Assembly (NCBI GenBank): GCA_014138095.1
Contig: JACGXE010000008.1
Coordinates: 1 to 64,000, forward strand
DNA from: Ochrobactrum sp. RH2CCR150
GTDB taxonomy: Bacteria > Pseudomonadota > Alphaproteobacteria > Rhizobiales > Rhizobiaceae
Length of the DNA stretch: 64,000 nt
Reading direction: 5' to 3'
Shown: positions 35,458 to 44,015 of the stretch, one piece after another
How positions within the stretch are numbered: position 1 is the first letter of the stretch
Layout of the letters: the number at the start of each line of letters is the position of its first letter
Notes under the pieces: generated by a model
What the model saw: only the letters and a program-made list of their open reading frames with translations
Told to the model about the DNA's origin: nothing
Database searches by the model: none
Position numbers and translations under genes: made by a program

Positions 35458-36462
35458 TTGAAAGAACTAATTGCCGACACTGATGCTGCGGGCAAAAGAT
35501 TGGACCAGTGGCTGGCCGCAGCATTAGGGCCGGAACTCTCCCGCAGTCGCGTTCAGTCCCTGATTGCCGAAGGTCATGTGACCATCGACGGTGAACCTGC
35601 TCGTGAAACCAAGCAGAAGCTGCGCGAAGGCATGAAGATCGCCATCGTGCTGCCCGAGCCTGAACCTGCCGAACCGCAAGGCGAGAACATTCCCCTCGAT
35701 ATTCTTTACGAGGACGATGATCTCATCGTGATCAACAAGCCTGCTGGTCTTGTCGTTCACCCCGGCAACGGCAATTGGACGGGAACGCTTGTCAATGCCC
35801 TTATATATCATTGTGGCGATAGCTTGTCCGGCATAGGCGGAATCCGCCGTCCGGGCATTGTTCACCGTCTCGACAAGGATACGAGCGGCGTCATGGTCGT
35901 GGCGAAGAATGACCGTTCGCATCGGCATTTGAGCGAGCAATTTGCCGACCATGGCCGCACCGGCGATCTGGAGCGCGCTTATCTCGCCCTCGTCTGGGGC
36001 ATGACCGAACGCCCGCAGGGCGTCATCGATGCGCACCTCGGACGCTCGCATCGCGACCGCACAAAGCAGGCCGTGGTGAATGAAGAGCGCGAAGACGCGC
36101 GCCACGCCGTCACCCATTACACGACGATGGAGAAATTCGGCCCTCGAGAGGATGCCACTGCGCTGGCTTCTCTGGTGGAGTGCCGTCTTGAAACCGGCCG
36201 CACGCACCAGATTCGCGTCCATATGGCCCATATTGGCCATCCGCTGGTCGGCGACATGGATTATGGCAGCGCCTACAAGACCAAGGCGAACAAACTACCG
36301 GAACCGCTGAAGGAGGCGGTAAACGGCTTTCACAGGCAGGCGCTTCACGCCTGGCTTCTCGCCTTCACGCATCCCGCAACCGATGAATTGATGCGATTTG
36401 AAGCGCCGGTGCCCGAAGATATGGAGCACCTACTGGAAAATTTCCGCGCGCACTCCATATAA
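35458..36462 (+). CDS. rluD: RluA-family 23S rRNA pseudouridine synthase (TTG start)
   Basis: A 334-residue enzyme with an N-terminal S4 RNA-binding domain (about residues 10-65, RLDQWLAAALGPELSRSRVQ in part) and a RluA/RluC/RluD catalytic domain with the signature HRLDKDTSGVMVVAK (catalytic Asp about residue 142). The family modifies large-subunit rRNA. RluD is the closest fit, but RluC-type activity cannot be excluded. An ATG at 35407 would start 4 bp from the divergent gene and leave no room for a promoter; TTG 35458 has AAGGGA 8 nt upstream and fits better. Confidence 0.82.
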   Translation: MKELIADTDAAGKRLDQWLAAALGPELSRSRVQSLIAEGHVTIDGEPARETKQKLREGMKIAIVLPEPEPAEPQGENIPLDILYEDDDLIVINKPAGLVVHPGNGNWTGTLVNALIYHCGDSLSGIGGIRRPGIVHRLDKDTSGVMVVAKNDRSHRHLSEQFADHGRTGDLERAYLALVWGMTERPQGVIDAHLGRSHRDRTKQAVVNEEREDARHAVTHYTTMEKFGPREDATALASLVECRLETGRTHQIRVHMAHIGHPLVGDMDYGSAYKTKANKLPEPLKEAVNGFHRQALHAWLLAFTHPATDELMRFEAPVPEDMEHLLENFRAHSI

Positions 36463-36805
36463 TACTGTCAGGTCTCCCGGTTCTTCCTCGCATCGCAGTG
36501 CGTGTAAACATGGACTTTGAAGCGAACTGGAAAACCGGCCAACACCAATCCGGGTGCAGTTGATGTCAAAACTGCGCCTGGATCGTCAGAAACAGTCAAA
36601 TCCAGCGCGCTTTACAAAATGCGTCTGCAACTTTTCACGCAGACCAGCGTTCACATTGCAGTGACAGATTGTTTCATGAGTTAAAGGATCGTGTTTTCGC
36701 CAAAATCATGCCTATATATGGAGGCTCGCGTGAGGGAAGTGCAGGAGGCAGCCCCCGCGACAGGTTCGCCAAATGGGAACCTGAAATTATAAAGGAGGGT
36801 GCTCT
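36463..36805 (+). promoter_or_regulatory. rpoH upstream region with leader hairpins
   Basis: A 343-bp gap without a gene. It contains a hairpin GTCTGC/GCAGAC (36623-36644) and, near the start codon, CAGGTTC/GAACCTG (36761-36783) with a 9-nt loop, ending 10 bp before the Shine-Dalgarno GGAGGG (36794-36799). The latter could tune translation with temperature, as in other rpoH leaders. A TATATA box lies around 36713. Confidence 0.45.
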
Positions 36806-37717
36806 ATGGCCCAGATGAATCTCCCGAGCATTACGTCCGGCGACGGTGGCCTTACCCGTTATCTGGAAGAAATTCGCCGTTTTCCGATGCTTGAGCCGCA
36901 AGAAGAATATATGCTGGCCAAGCGTTATCATGAACATGCCGATCCGAAAGCCGCCCACAAGCTGGTGACGAGCCATCTGCGTCTCGTGGCGAAGATCGCC
37001 ATGGGGTATCGCGGCTATGGCCTGCCCATTGGCGAGGTCATTTCCGAGGGCAATGTCGGCCTGATGCAGGCCGTCAAGCGTTTCGAACCGGAACGCGGTT
37101 TCCGTCTTGCCACCTATGCCATGTGGTGGATCAAGGCTTCGATCCAGGAATATATCCTGCGCTCGTGGAGCCTTGTGAAGATGGGCACGACCGCCAACCA
37201 GAAGCGCCTGTTCTTCAATCTGCGCAAGATGAAGAGCAAGATCCAGGCGCTCGATGATGGCGATCTCCGCCCGGATCAGGTCAAGCAGATCGCGACGAAG
37301 CTGAATGTCAGCGAAGACGAAGTGGTTTCCATGAACCGCCGTCTGTCGGGTGACGCCTCGCTCAATGCGCCCCTGCGTGCGAGCGAAGGTGAATCCGGCG
37401 AATGGCAGGACTGGCTGGTCGATGACAGCAACAGCCAGGAACAGGTTCTGATCGAACAGGACGAGCTGGAAAACCGCCGCTCGATGCTTGAACAGGCCAT
37501 GGACACGCTGAATGATCGCGAGCGTCGTATCTTCGAAGCCCGCCGCCTTTCCGACGATCCGATGACGCTGGAAGACCTTTCCAGTGAATTCGGCATCAGC
37601 CGCGAACGCGTGCGTCAGATCGAAGTTCGTGCCTTTGAAAAAGTGCAGGCTGCCGTCAAGGCTGCCGCATTCAAGCAGCAAAAGGCACTGAACCACGTCG
37701 AACCTGCTCACGCTTAA
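36806..37717 (+). CDS. rpoH: Heat-shock sigma factor RpoH
   Basis: A 303-residue sigma-32. Region 2 is at about residues 50-125 (LVAKIAMGYRGYGLP, GNVGLMQAVKRFEPERGFRLATYAMWWIKASI in part), the diagnostic RpoH box is QKRLFFNLRK, and region 4 is at about 235-290 (GISRERVRQIEVRAFEKVQ). It directs chaperone and protease genes. Brucellaceae have two RpoH copies; this looks like the RpoH1 type. AAAGGAGGG precedes the ATG, and the leader holds a hairpin. Confidence 0.95.
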   Translation: MAQMNLPSITSGDGGLTRYLEEIRRFPMLEPQEEYMLAKRYHEHADPKAAHKLVTSHLRLVAKIAMGYRGYGLPIGEVISEGNVGLMQAVKRFEPERGFRLATYAMWWIKASIQEYILRSWSLVKMGTTANQKRLFFNLRKMKSKIQALDDGDLRPDQVKQIATKLNVSEDEVVSMNRRLSGDASLNAPLRASEGESGEWQDWLVDDSNSQEQVLIEQDELENRRSMLEQAMDTLNDRERRIFEARRLSDDPMTLEDLSSEFGISRERVRQIEVRAFEKVQAAVKAAAFKQQKALNHVEPAHA

Positions 37718-37741
37718 AGCCTGAACAAACTGAACTTTTTT

Positions 37742-37783
37742 CTGCCGCAGGTTGCCTGAAGCACCCTGCGGCAGACTTGTTTC
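37742..37783 (+). terminator. Probable terminator of rpoH
   Basis: CTGCCGCAGG pairs with CCTGCGGCAG around a 13-nt loop, followed by a T-rich stretch. The rhodanese gene converges 10 bp further on. Confidence 0.6.
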
Positions 37784-37792
37784 TGGACGAGG

Positions 37793-38221
37793 CTATTCCC
37801 CCGCCTCCCCGGTCTCGAGCGCAAATCCCTCATCGATCCAGCCGGTTATCCCGCCAGCCATGACCTTGACCGGTCTGCCAAGGTTGGCAAGCCGTACCGC
37901 ACCACGCGCCGCGCCATTGCAATGCGGCCCCGCGCAATAGGTGACAAACACCGTCTCTTGCGGCCATTCCGCCATTTTCGAACCGATAATCTTGCCATGC
38001 GGCAGGTTGATCGCGCCCGGAATATGCCCTTTTGCAAACAGGCTCGGGCCGCGCACGTCGAGCAGCACGAAATCTGCACTCTTTGAAAGCGCATCATGCA
38101 CATCCCAGCAATCCGTCTCGAAGGCGAATTGCGCGGCAAAATGTTCACGCGCCACCGCACTTGGTGCAGCTTCTATGGCAGTAACGGCGGATTTGGCCGC
38201 AGTCTTCCTAGCAATGGTCAT
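37793..38221 (-). CDS. Rhodanese-domain sulfurtransferase
   Basis: A 142-residue single rhodanese domain. The active-site cysteine is in VTYCAGPHCNGAARGA (about residue 100), with LLDVRGPSLFAKGHIPGAINLPH earlier. AGGAG lies 6 nt before ATG 38221. It is divergent from the FtrA-like regulator; this pairing recurs in Rhizobiales and proteobacteria, suggesting that the regulator controls it. The substrate is unknown. Confidence 0.87.
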   Translation of the reverse strand: MTIARKTAAKSAVTAIEAAPSAVAREHFAAQFAFETDCWDVHDALSKSADFVLLDVRGPSLFAKGHIPGAINLPHGKIIGSKMAEWPQETVFVTYCAGPHCNGAARGAVRLANLGRPVKVMAGGITGWIDEGFALETGEAGE

Positions 38222-38307
38222 GGCGATCTCCTGTTGTATTCGCCGTACTTTTCGCTCGAATAACCTCGCACTTGCAATTGGCGCGATTGACAATATACGT
38301 AAAGATC

Positions 38308-39312
38308 ATGACAAACCTGAAACCTCATCTCACCGGCCCGCTGGTCGTAGCTCTTCTCTACGACGGCCTCTGCACATTCGAATTCGGCATCGTCGCCGAA
38401 ATCTTCGGCTTGTCGCGCCCGGAAATGGGACCGGACTGGTACCGTTTTGCCAGCTGCCCGATTGAGGACGGCCCCCTGCGCGCGCATGGCGGCTTCGTCA
38501 TCACGCCGGACCATGGGCCGGAACTGATCGACGAGGCCGACATCATTATCGTGCCAGGCTGGAAAGGCGCGGATATTCCCGTGCCCGAAGCGATCTGCGA
38601 AAGACTGCGGCGCGCGCATCAACGTGGCGCGCGACTGGCTTCGATCTGTTCCGGCGCATTCGTGCTGACAGCGACAGGTCTGCTCGATGGAGGGGAAGCC
38701 ACGACCCATTGGCGCTATGCGCAAGCCTTGCGCGACAGGCACCCGAGTGTCGCGGTCGATGATGCATCGCTCTATCGCGAGCATGATCGCATTTTGACTT
38801 CTGCCGGAAGTGCCGCCGGGATGGACCTGCTGATCGAAATCGTGCGGCAGGACTTTGGACCTGTGGCTGCCAATTCCGTCGCCCGCCGTCTGGTCATGCC
38901 AGCCCATCGCACGGGCGGACAGGCACAGTTTCTCGAAAGACCCGTGGCCAAACGCGAAGGCACCGAAATCAGTCCCCTCCTCGACCGGATCCGAAGCAAC
39001 CTCGCCTCGGAATGGACCATCGAACGGATGGCCAGCGAATGCCGTATGAGCGCCCGCACTTTTCTGCGGCGTTTTGCGGAGGCGACCGCCACCACACCCG
39101 GCGACTGGCTGGTTGCCGAACGGGTGACGACCGCCAAGCAACTGCTCTGCCAGAGCCCGGCCAATGTGGACGATATCGCCGCTTCCGTGGGCTTTGGCAG
39201 CGCATACACGCTGCGCCATCATTTCCGGCAGAAGATCGGCATCAGCCCCGTGGAATATCGCAGGCGGTTTCTCGCGGAACCGTCATCCAACCGCAACAAA
39301 AGCTTCAAATAA
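38308..39312 (+). CDS. ftrA: FtrA-like regulator (DJ-1/PfpI + AraC HTH)
   Basis: A 334-residue GlxA-type regulator. The N-terminal DJ-1/PfpI domain (about residues 10-190) includes ASICSGAFVLTATGLLDG with the nucleophile-elbow cysteine, and the C-terminal AraC double helix-turn-helix is at about 225-320 (MASECRMSARTFLRRFAEATATTP; IAASVGFGSAYTLRHHF). FtrA-type regulators are usually encoded opposite a rhodanese, as here. There is a weak ribosome-binding site before ATG 38308. Confidence 0.85.
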   Translation: MTNLKPHLTGPLVVALLYDGLCTFEFGIVAEIFGLSRPEMGPDWYRFASCPIEDGPLRAHGGFVITPDHGPELIDEADIIIVPGWKGADIPVPEAICERLRRAHQRGARLASICSGAFVLTATGLLDGGEATTHWRYAQALRDRHPSVAVDDASLYREHDRILTSAGSAAGMDLLIEIVRQDFGPVAANSVARRLVMPAHRTGGQAQFLERPVAKREGTEISPLLDRIRSNLASEWTIERMASECRMSARTFLRRFAEATATTPGDWLVAERVTTAKQLLCQSPANVDDIAASVGFGSAYTLRHHFRQKIGISPVEYRRRFLAEPSSNRNKSFK

Positions 39313-39370
39313 CTGCAATGGAAGGCCTTTAGGCACAAAGCGTGTTTCACCGATGCCTAAAGGACATCCC

Positions 39371-39979
39371 ATGAAAAAGCTCCTGCTTGCCGCAGCCCTC
39401 GCCTTGACCGCTGCCACTGCCGCATCTGCTTCCGACTATGTTTCCTATCTCGACTATCCGCAGAAGGAACAGGACGGGAAGGAATTCTTCACGGCCATCG
39501 AAATCCCACAGGGCAGCTTCACCAAATACGAAATCGACGACAAGACCGGCCATATCGTTGTTGACCGTTATCAGTCGATGCCTGTTGTCTATCCGGCCAA
39601 TTACGGCTCGATCACCAGCACGTTTGCAGGCGACGGCGATCCGCTTGATGCGCTCGTTTACACGCGTGAGCCGATCGTACCGGGCGCCATCATCAAGGTT
39701 CGTCCGATTGGCGTACTGAAGATGATCGACGGCGGCGAACAGGATGACAAGATCGTAGCCGTACCGACTTCGGATATCGATCCGACCTACGATAATATCA
39801 AGGAAATCGGCGACCTGCCGCAGATCGAGCAGCAGCGTCTGCAGGCTTTCTTCCGCGTCTACAAGCAGCTCCCAGAAGGGCGCAAAACTGTGGAGTTGAA
39901 TGGTTTCGATAAAGCTGAAGCCGCACAGAATGAAGTTGCCGGAGCCATCAAGGCTTTCGCGGAAAAGAACAAGAAATAA
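39371..39979 (+). CDS. Exported family I inorganic pyrophosphatase
   Basis: A 202-residue pyrophosphatase with a signal peptide (MKKLLLAAALALTAATAASA, cleavage after about residue 20). The family I signature GDGDPLDALV (Mg-binding aspartates) and DKTGHIVVDR, YPANYG and the later DPTYDNI segment are present. It therefore hydrolyses PPi outside the cytoplasm, not as the housekeeping enzyme. AAAGGA precedes ATG 39371. A periplasmic phosphate-scavenging role is inference. Confidence 0.85.
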   Translation: MKKLLLAAALALTAATAASASDYVSYLDYPQKEQDGKEFFTAIEIPQGSFTKYEIDDKTGHIVVDRYQSMPVVYPANYGSITSTFAGDGDPLDALVYTREPIVPGAIIKVRPIGVLKMIDGGEQDDKIVAVPTSDIDPTYDNIKEIGDLPQIEQQRLQAFFRVYKQLPEGRKTVELNGFDKAEAAQNEVAGAIKAFAEKNKK

Positions 39980-40034
39980 GCAGTTATTTTCTAGGAAGCA
40001 TCGCGAGAACTTCGGGATGTCCCCATCTGCAAAC

Positions 40035-40062
40035 AAAAAGGCCGCTCACGCGGCCTTTTTTC
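40035..40062. terminator. Bidirectional terminator
   Basis: AAGGCCGC-TCAC-GCGGCCTT with A-run and T-run, between the pyrophosphatase and the convergent large membrane protein. Confidence 0.9.
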
Positions 40063-40079
40063 ATTGTAATAACGGTACT

Positions 40080-41555
40080 TTAGTTGGCGCCCAGAACGTC
40101 GGTGAAGGCTTTCTCGCCCGGAACACCCTTTTCAAGGCTGATGAGCGCGCGGCGACCATTGCGATAGGATACCGGAATATCGATCCATTGCAGACGGCGC
40201 ATCAGCGACAAATTTGTGTCCTGCGCCGTGCGGGCATCGTTGAGCCAGATGATGAAGAAATTATCCGCGATCTTGGATGGAACCGCGATCAACGGATTGC
40301 CCGCCGCCTGCTCCGTATCCTTGAAGGTGATGCGCTGGACATTGTCGATCACGCCGCCCGAGAAGCCTTCCGGTACGGTGAATACCATTTCTATCAGATG
40401 GCTGGCCGGAATAGACTGATCCGTATTCTTGCGGATCGTCATTTTCAGCTCAACATTGCTTGTCGGCATCGTCACCGTGCCGCGCACCGCCGGTTCTTCC
40501 GGCTGACCGTCACCCGGGCTTTCCTGAATGACCGACCAGACAACGTTACCCTTTTCTACCGAACCGGATTCCGTGCCGCCGCGCTCTTCATAAAGCAACG
40601 CCTGCTGGCCGACAGCCACAGCCTGCTGCGAAGCCGGCGTCTGTTCGCCCGGCGTCGCCGGAGCGCCAGATTGCGAGCCAGCTTGAGAACCGGAAGGCGT
40701 AGACGCAGCCGTGGACTTGCCTTCGCCGAGACCAGCCGCACCGCCAGCCGGACCTTCATCGGTCTCGCTGCCATCCGGCATCAAACGCTGGGTAAGTTTC
40801 TGCTCGCCAGCCGGTTGCTGCGTCTGCTGTTCAGCAGGTGGGGTGGCGTCATTGTCTGCCGCATGGCTATCAGCCGGAGGCGGTGTCTGGGCTTGCGGTG
40901 TCGCATTGCTGTCGCCGCCGCTCGCAGCCGGGGTCGACGGCGCATCGTTGCGCCCGAGGCTCGATGCGAGTTCCTGAATCTTGTCCTTGTTGGCCCAGAC
41001 GCCATAACCAGCGCCGCCCAGAACAAGCAGAGCAACAAGACCGGCGATCAGGCCTTTATAGGAGCGTTTTTCCTTGACGGTGCTGCGCTCGATATACTCA
41101 CTGCGGCGCGCTTGCGCCTTTTCCTTGGCACGGTCGATTTTCCAGTCGCCGCTGCGTTCTGCGCTGAACGAGGCATTTTCATCATGCTCGGACGCGCGCG
41201 CCAGACGCTCTGCCGCTGGTGCAGCCGTAAAAGTGCTGTCGTCATCGTCCTCGTGATGAGCACGCGACGCGCTTACACCCTGATTCGCTTCCTGCAGAAA
41301 ATCTTCCAGCGCATCATTGACCGGATCAGGGGCTGCTGCTGCAGCAGCGGGAGGCGCATAAAAGGCTTCGACTTCGGCAATCGCGTCTTCGAGAATATTG
41401 CGCTGGCGTACCGCCACAGCTTGCGAGGCATTTGCCGTCACAAGCTTCTGCTCGATCGTTGCGCGCGCCTTCGCGTAAACGCGCTGGCGCAATTCAGGCG
41501 ATTTGTCCGCCTGCGCATCGATCGTCTTTTTCAGTACAGCTACAAAATCCGCCAT
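40080..41555 (-). CDS. Rhizobiales single-pass membrane protein, unknown function
   Basis: A 491-residue protein. A helical N-terminal cytoplasmic region (about residues 1-65, with KKTIDAQADKSPELRQRVYAKARATIE in part) is followed by an acidic linker, one transmembrane helix (about 170-190, LIAGLVALLVLGGAGYGVW), a Pro/Gly/Ser/Gln-rich low-complexity linker (about 205-320) and a conserved globular periplasmic C-terminal domain (about 330-490). The architecture is recurrent in Brucella and its relatives, but I know of no assigned function. Confidence 0.75.
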   Translation of the reverse strand: MADFVAVLKKTIDAQADKSPELRQRVYAKARATIEQKLVTANASQAVAVRQRNILEDAIAEVEAFYAPPAAAAAAPDPVNDALEDFLQEANQGVSASRAHHEDDDDSTFTAAPAAERLARASEHDENASFSAERSGDWKIDRAKEKAQARRSEYIERSTVKEKRSYKGLIAGLVALLVLGGAGYGVWANKDKIQELASSLGRNDAPSTPAASGGDSNATPQAQTPPPADSHAADNDATPPAEQQTQQPAGEQKLTQRLMPDGSETDEGPAGGAAGLGEGKSTAASTPSGSQAGSQSGAPATPGEQTPASQQAVAVGQQALLYEERGGTESGSVEKGNVVWSVIQESPGDGQPEEPAVRGTVTMPTSNVELKMTIRKNTDQSIPASHLIEMVFTVPEGFSGGVIDNVQRITFKDTEQAAGNPLIAVPSKIADNFFIIWLNDARTAQDTNLSLMRRLQWIDIPVSYRNGRRALISLEKGVPGEKAFTDVLGAN

Positions 41556-41775
41556 TCCGTCTTACCCGGTTTATCGCCCGTTCAGATACCACAAGCACTG
41601 GATGCAATTAAATGTCCCAATAATCACAATAATCAAGGGAAAGCAAAGTGTCTGGCAGTAATTAAGCGAAGCTTTTCAAAACGATGAGGCGAAATAGCGG
41701 CAGATTTGACAAAGCTTGGAGCATTTTCTGGCCAATCTGAACCACCGGACACCACTGCAACGCTCAAAAACTGAA

Positions 41776-41810
41776 AACCCGAAGCAGTTTATGCAAAACT
41801 GCTTCGGGTT
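41776..41810 (-). terminator. Terminator of purA
   Basis: AACCCGAAGCAGTTT and its exact complement (15-bp stem, 5-nt loop); on the minus strand it is followed by TTTT after the stem. It lies 25 bp beyond the purA stop codon. Confidence 0.8.
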
Positions 41811-41835
41811 GATCAATAGCGCGATCTTGAAACGA

Positions 41836-43125
41836 TCAATCCTGGAACGGATCGGTGACGAGGATGGTATCCTCGCGTTCCGGGCTGGTGGACAGCATGG
41901 CCACCGGAGCGCCGATCAGTTCTTCGATGTGGCGAACATATTTGACAGCCTGCGCCGGAAGATCGTTCCACGAACGTGCACCTGCAGTCGTTTCTGACCA
42001 GCCCGGCAGCGTTTCATAGATCGGCTTGACGCGAGCCTGCGCGCCCATGGAGGACGGCAGATAGTCGATGCGCTTGCCATCGAGTTCATAGGCAACGCAG
42101 ATCTTGATTTCATCCAGACCATCGAGAACATCGAGTTTGGTCAGCGCGATGCCGGTGATGCCGGAAGTGCGAACCGTCTGGCGCACGATCACGGCATCGA
42201 ACCAGCCGCAGCGGCGCTTGCGGCCCGTCACGACGCCGAATTCATGGCCCTTGGTGCCAAGGAATTCGCCGATTTCATCGTGGAGTTCCGTCGGGAACGG
42301 ACCTTCGCCAACGCGGGTGGTGTAAGCCTTGGTGATGCCCAGCACATAGCCGATCGCCGTCGGTCCAAGGCCCGAACCGGCAGCAGCCTGACCGGCGACG
42401 GTGTTGGACGAGGTCACGAACGGATAGGTGCCGTGGTCGTTGTCGAGCAGAGCGCCCTGTGCACCTTCGAACAGGATGCGGTCGCCAGCCTTGCGGCGCT
42501 CGTCGAGCACGCGCCAGACCTGATCGATATAAGGCAGGATTTCATGGGCAACCGAGGTCAGTTCCTTGAGGATCGTCTCAACGGCGATTTCCTCGAGGCC
42601 CATACCGCGACGCAGTAGATTGTGGTGCGACAGCAGACGCTCGACCTTTGGCTCCAGCGTTTCCGGCTCAGCCAGATCGATGACGCGGATAGCGCGACGC
42701 CCGACCTTGTCTTCGTAAGCAGGACCAATGCCGCGCTTGGTGGTGCCGATCTTCAGGCCCGAATTGGAACCTTCGCGCATGGCGTCGAGATCGCGGTGGA
42801 TCGACAGAATGAGCGGTGCATTTTCCGCAATGCGCAAAACGTCCGGAGAAATCTCGATGCCCTGTGCGCGCAGCTTCGCGACTTCAGAGACGAAATGATG
42901 CGGATCGACAACAACGCCATTGCCGATGACGCTGAGTTTGCCGCGCACCAGACCGGACGGAAGCAGCGAAAGCTTGTAGCTGACGCCATCGATAACAAGC
43001 GTATGACCGGCATTATGACCGCCCTGATAGCGCACGATGACATCGGCGCGTTCGGACAGCCAGTCCACGATCTTACCCTTGCCCTCGTCGCCCCATTGCG
43101 ACCCGACGACAACCACATTTGCCAT
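41836..43125 (-). CDS. purA: Adenylosuccinate synthetase
   Basis: A 429-residue PurA that makes adenylosuccinate from IMP and aspartate with GTP. The start [14 protein letters not shown] carries the GDEGKGK P-loop; later GGHNAGHT, the switch loop [13 protein letters not shown] and the GTP-binding KLDVLDGL are intact. Standing alone, it is preceded by a 375-bp non-coding region with repeats. Confidence 0.96.
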   Translation of the reverse strand: MANVVVVGSQWGDEGKGKIVDWLSERADVIVRYQGGHNAGHTLVIDGVSYKLSLLPSGLVRGKLSVIGNGVVVDPHHFVSEVAKLRAQGIEISPDVLRIAENAPLILSIHRDLDAMREGSNSGLKIGTTKRGIGPAYEDKVGRRAIRVIDLAEPETLEPKVERLLSHHNLLRRGMGLEEIAVETILKELTSVAHEILPYIDQVWRVLDERRKAGDRILFEGAQGALLDNDHGTYPFVTSSNTVAGQAAAGSGLGPTAIGYVLGITKAYTTRVGEGPFPTELHDEIGEFLGTKGHEFGVVTGRKRRCGWFDAVIVRQTVRTSGITGIALTKLDVLDGLDEIKICVAYELDGKRIDYLPSSMGAQARVKPIYETLPGWSETTAGARSWNDLPAQAVKYVRHIEELIGAPVAMLSTSPEREDTILVTDPFQD

Positions 43126-43501
43126 TTAAGAAAACTCCTCGGTCGGCATGAAGCATTTCCAGCAAAAGTGCGAAGCGGTTTTGCGTTCGGAAATGCGTAA
43201 AACTAACTATTGGCCGTTGATAGCCCAAGGATCGCAAGCTTCCCCGAAAGGTTCACGGGGTGCTGATCCCTCGTCTCTATACAGAGAGAATCTTTGCTGC
43301 GCGACTCTTTCGTGCAAAAAAATCACGATTTTTGAGAACACCGTGGACAGAAGAGGCGCTTCGGTCGCTTGAGATTCCGTTTGTGACGAGGCGAAAATGG
43401 TGCCATTTGAGAACCGGAGCGGAATGTACTTTTGGGTACATGAGCACCGGAAGTGAAAAATCACGCCATTTGCAGACCGTCAGAAGCGGAATATCTACGA
43501 G
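43126..43501. repeat. Repeat-bearing leader region upstream of purA
   Basis: No gene with a ribosome-binding site. After the REP-like palindrome at 43153-43196, the region has a hairpin ATGTAC-TTTTGG-GTACAT (43424-43441) flanked by near-identical ACCGGAGCGG (43413-43422) and ACCGGAAGTG (43446-43455). A longer imperfect direct repeat starts GCCATTTG at about 43402 and 43465. It resembles a dispersed intergenic repeat. Confidence 0.5.
43153..43196. repeat. REP-like palindrome 1
   Basis: GCATTTCC/GGAAATGC outer arms and GCAAAA/TTTTGC inner arms. Shares its layout with the palindromes at 45639 and 60794. Confidence 0.65.
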
Positions 43502-44011
43502 CTACCCTGCTCTCACCATATAAACGGCATCATCCGAATAGCTTTTCAGCTTTTCTTCCAGTGCTGGCAGGTCGCGGGAGACGAAGCCCTTCTTTTCCCA
43601 GAAACCTTCGGAATTATTCACTGCCACAAGCGACATGGTGAAAAAGCCGTCGGTCTCGGCCTGGGCGGCCATCAGTTCCAGCACGCGCGTGGCAGCACCT
43701 GCAGAGCGGGCAGCGGGCAAAAGCGCGATGTCGTGGATATAATAGGTGCTGGTATCTTCCGGCAATTCGCCGAGAACGGAATTCAGCGCGGGAACCGTAT
43801 CGAGTTTCCAGGGATGGCTGATGCCATAGCCCAGAATGTCGGTGTCACGGGCATAGACGAAACATCCCGCCGGGTAGAGCTTGAAGCGGTCCCTGAAGAC
43901 CGCCTCATCCTCGAAAAAGTCGAGATGGACCACATTGGCTACCACAGTCACGCGCTCGATATCCTGCTCGTGCATGCGCCGCCATTCCGGCTGTGCCATC
44001 TCTTCAGTCAT
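43502..44011 (-). CDS. GNAT-family N-acetyltransferase
   Basis: A 169-residue single GNAT domain with motif A at about residues 105-125 (YYIHDIALLPAARSAGAATRVLELM in part) and NNSEGFWEKKGF as motif B. ATG 44011 begins 5 nt after the serA stop, so it is probably cotranscribed with serA; an in-frame TTG at 44041 lies within serA. The substrate is unknown. Confidence 0.85.
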   Translation of the reverse strand: MTEEMAQPEWRRMHEQDIERVTVVANVVHLDFFEDEAVFRDRFKLYPAGCFVYARDTDILGYGISHPWKLDTVPALNSVLGELPEDTSTYYIHDIALLPAARSAGAATRVLELMAAQAETDGFFTMSLVAVNNSEGFWEKKGFVSRDLPALEEKLKSYSDDAVYMVRAG

Positions 44012-44015
44012 GTTT

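Noticed and set aside
39900-41687. A 595-codon frame opposite the large membrane protein at 40080
   Set aside because: Very Arg-rich translation typical of an antisense frame; the minus-strand frame has a membrane helix, linker and globular domain.
43207-43523. Frames of about 85 codons on both strands in the purA upstream region
   Set aside because: They arise across repeats and hairpins, lack start signals and overlap the end of the acetyltransferase gene; treated as repeat DNA.
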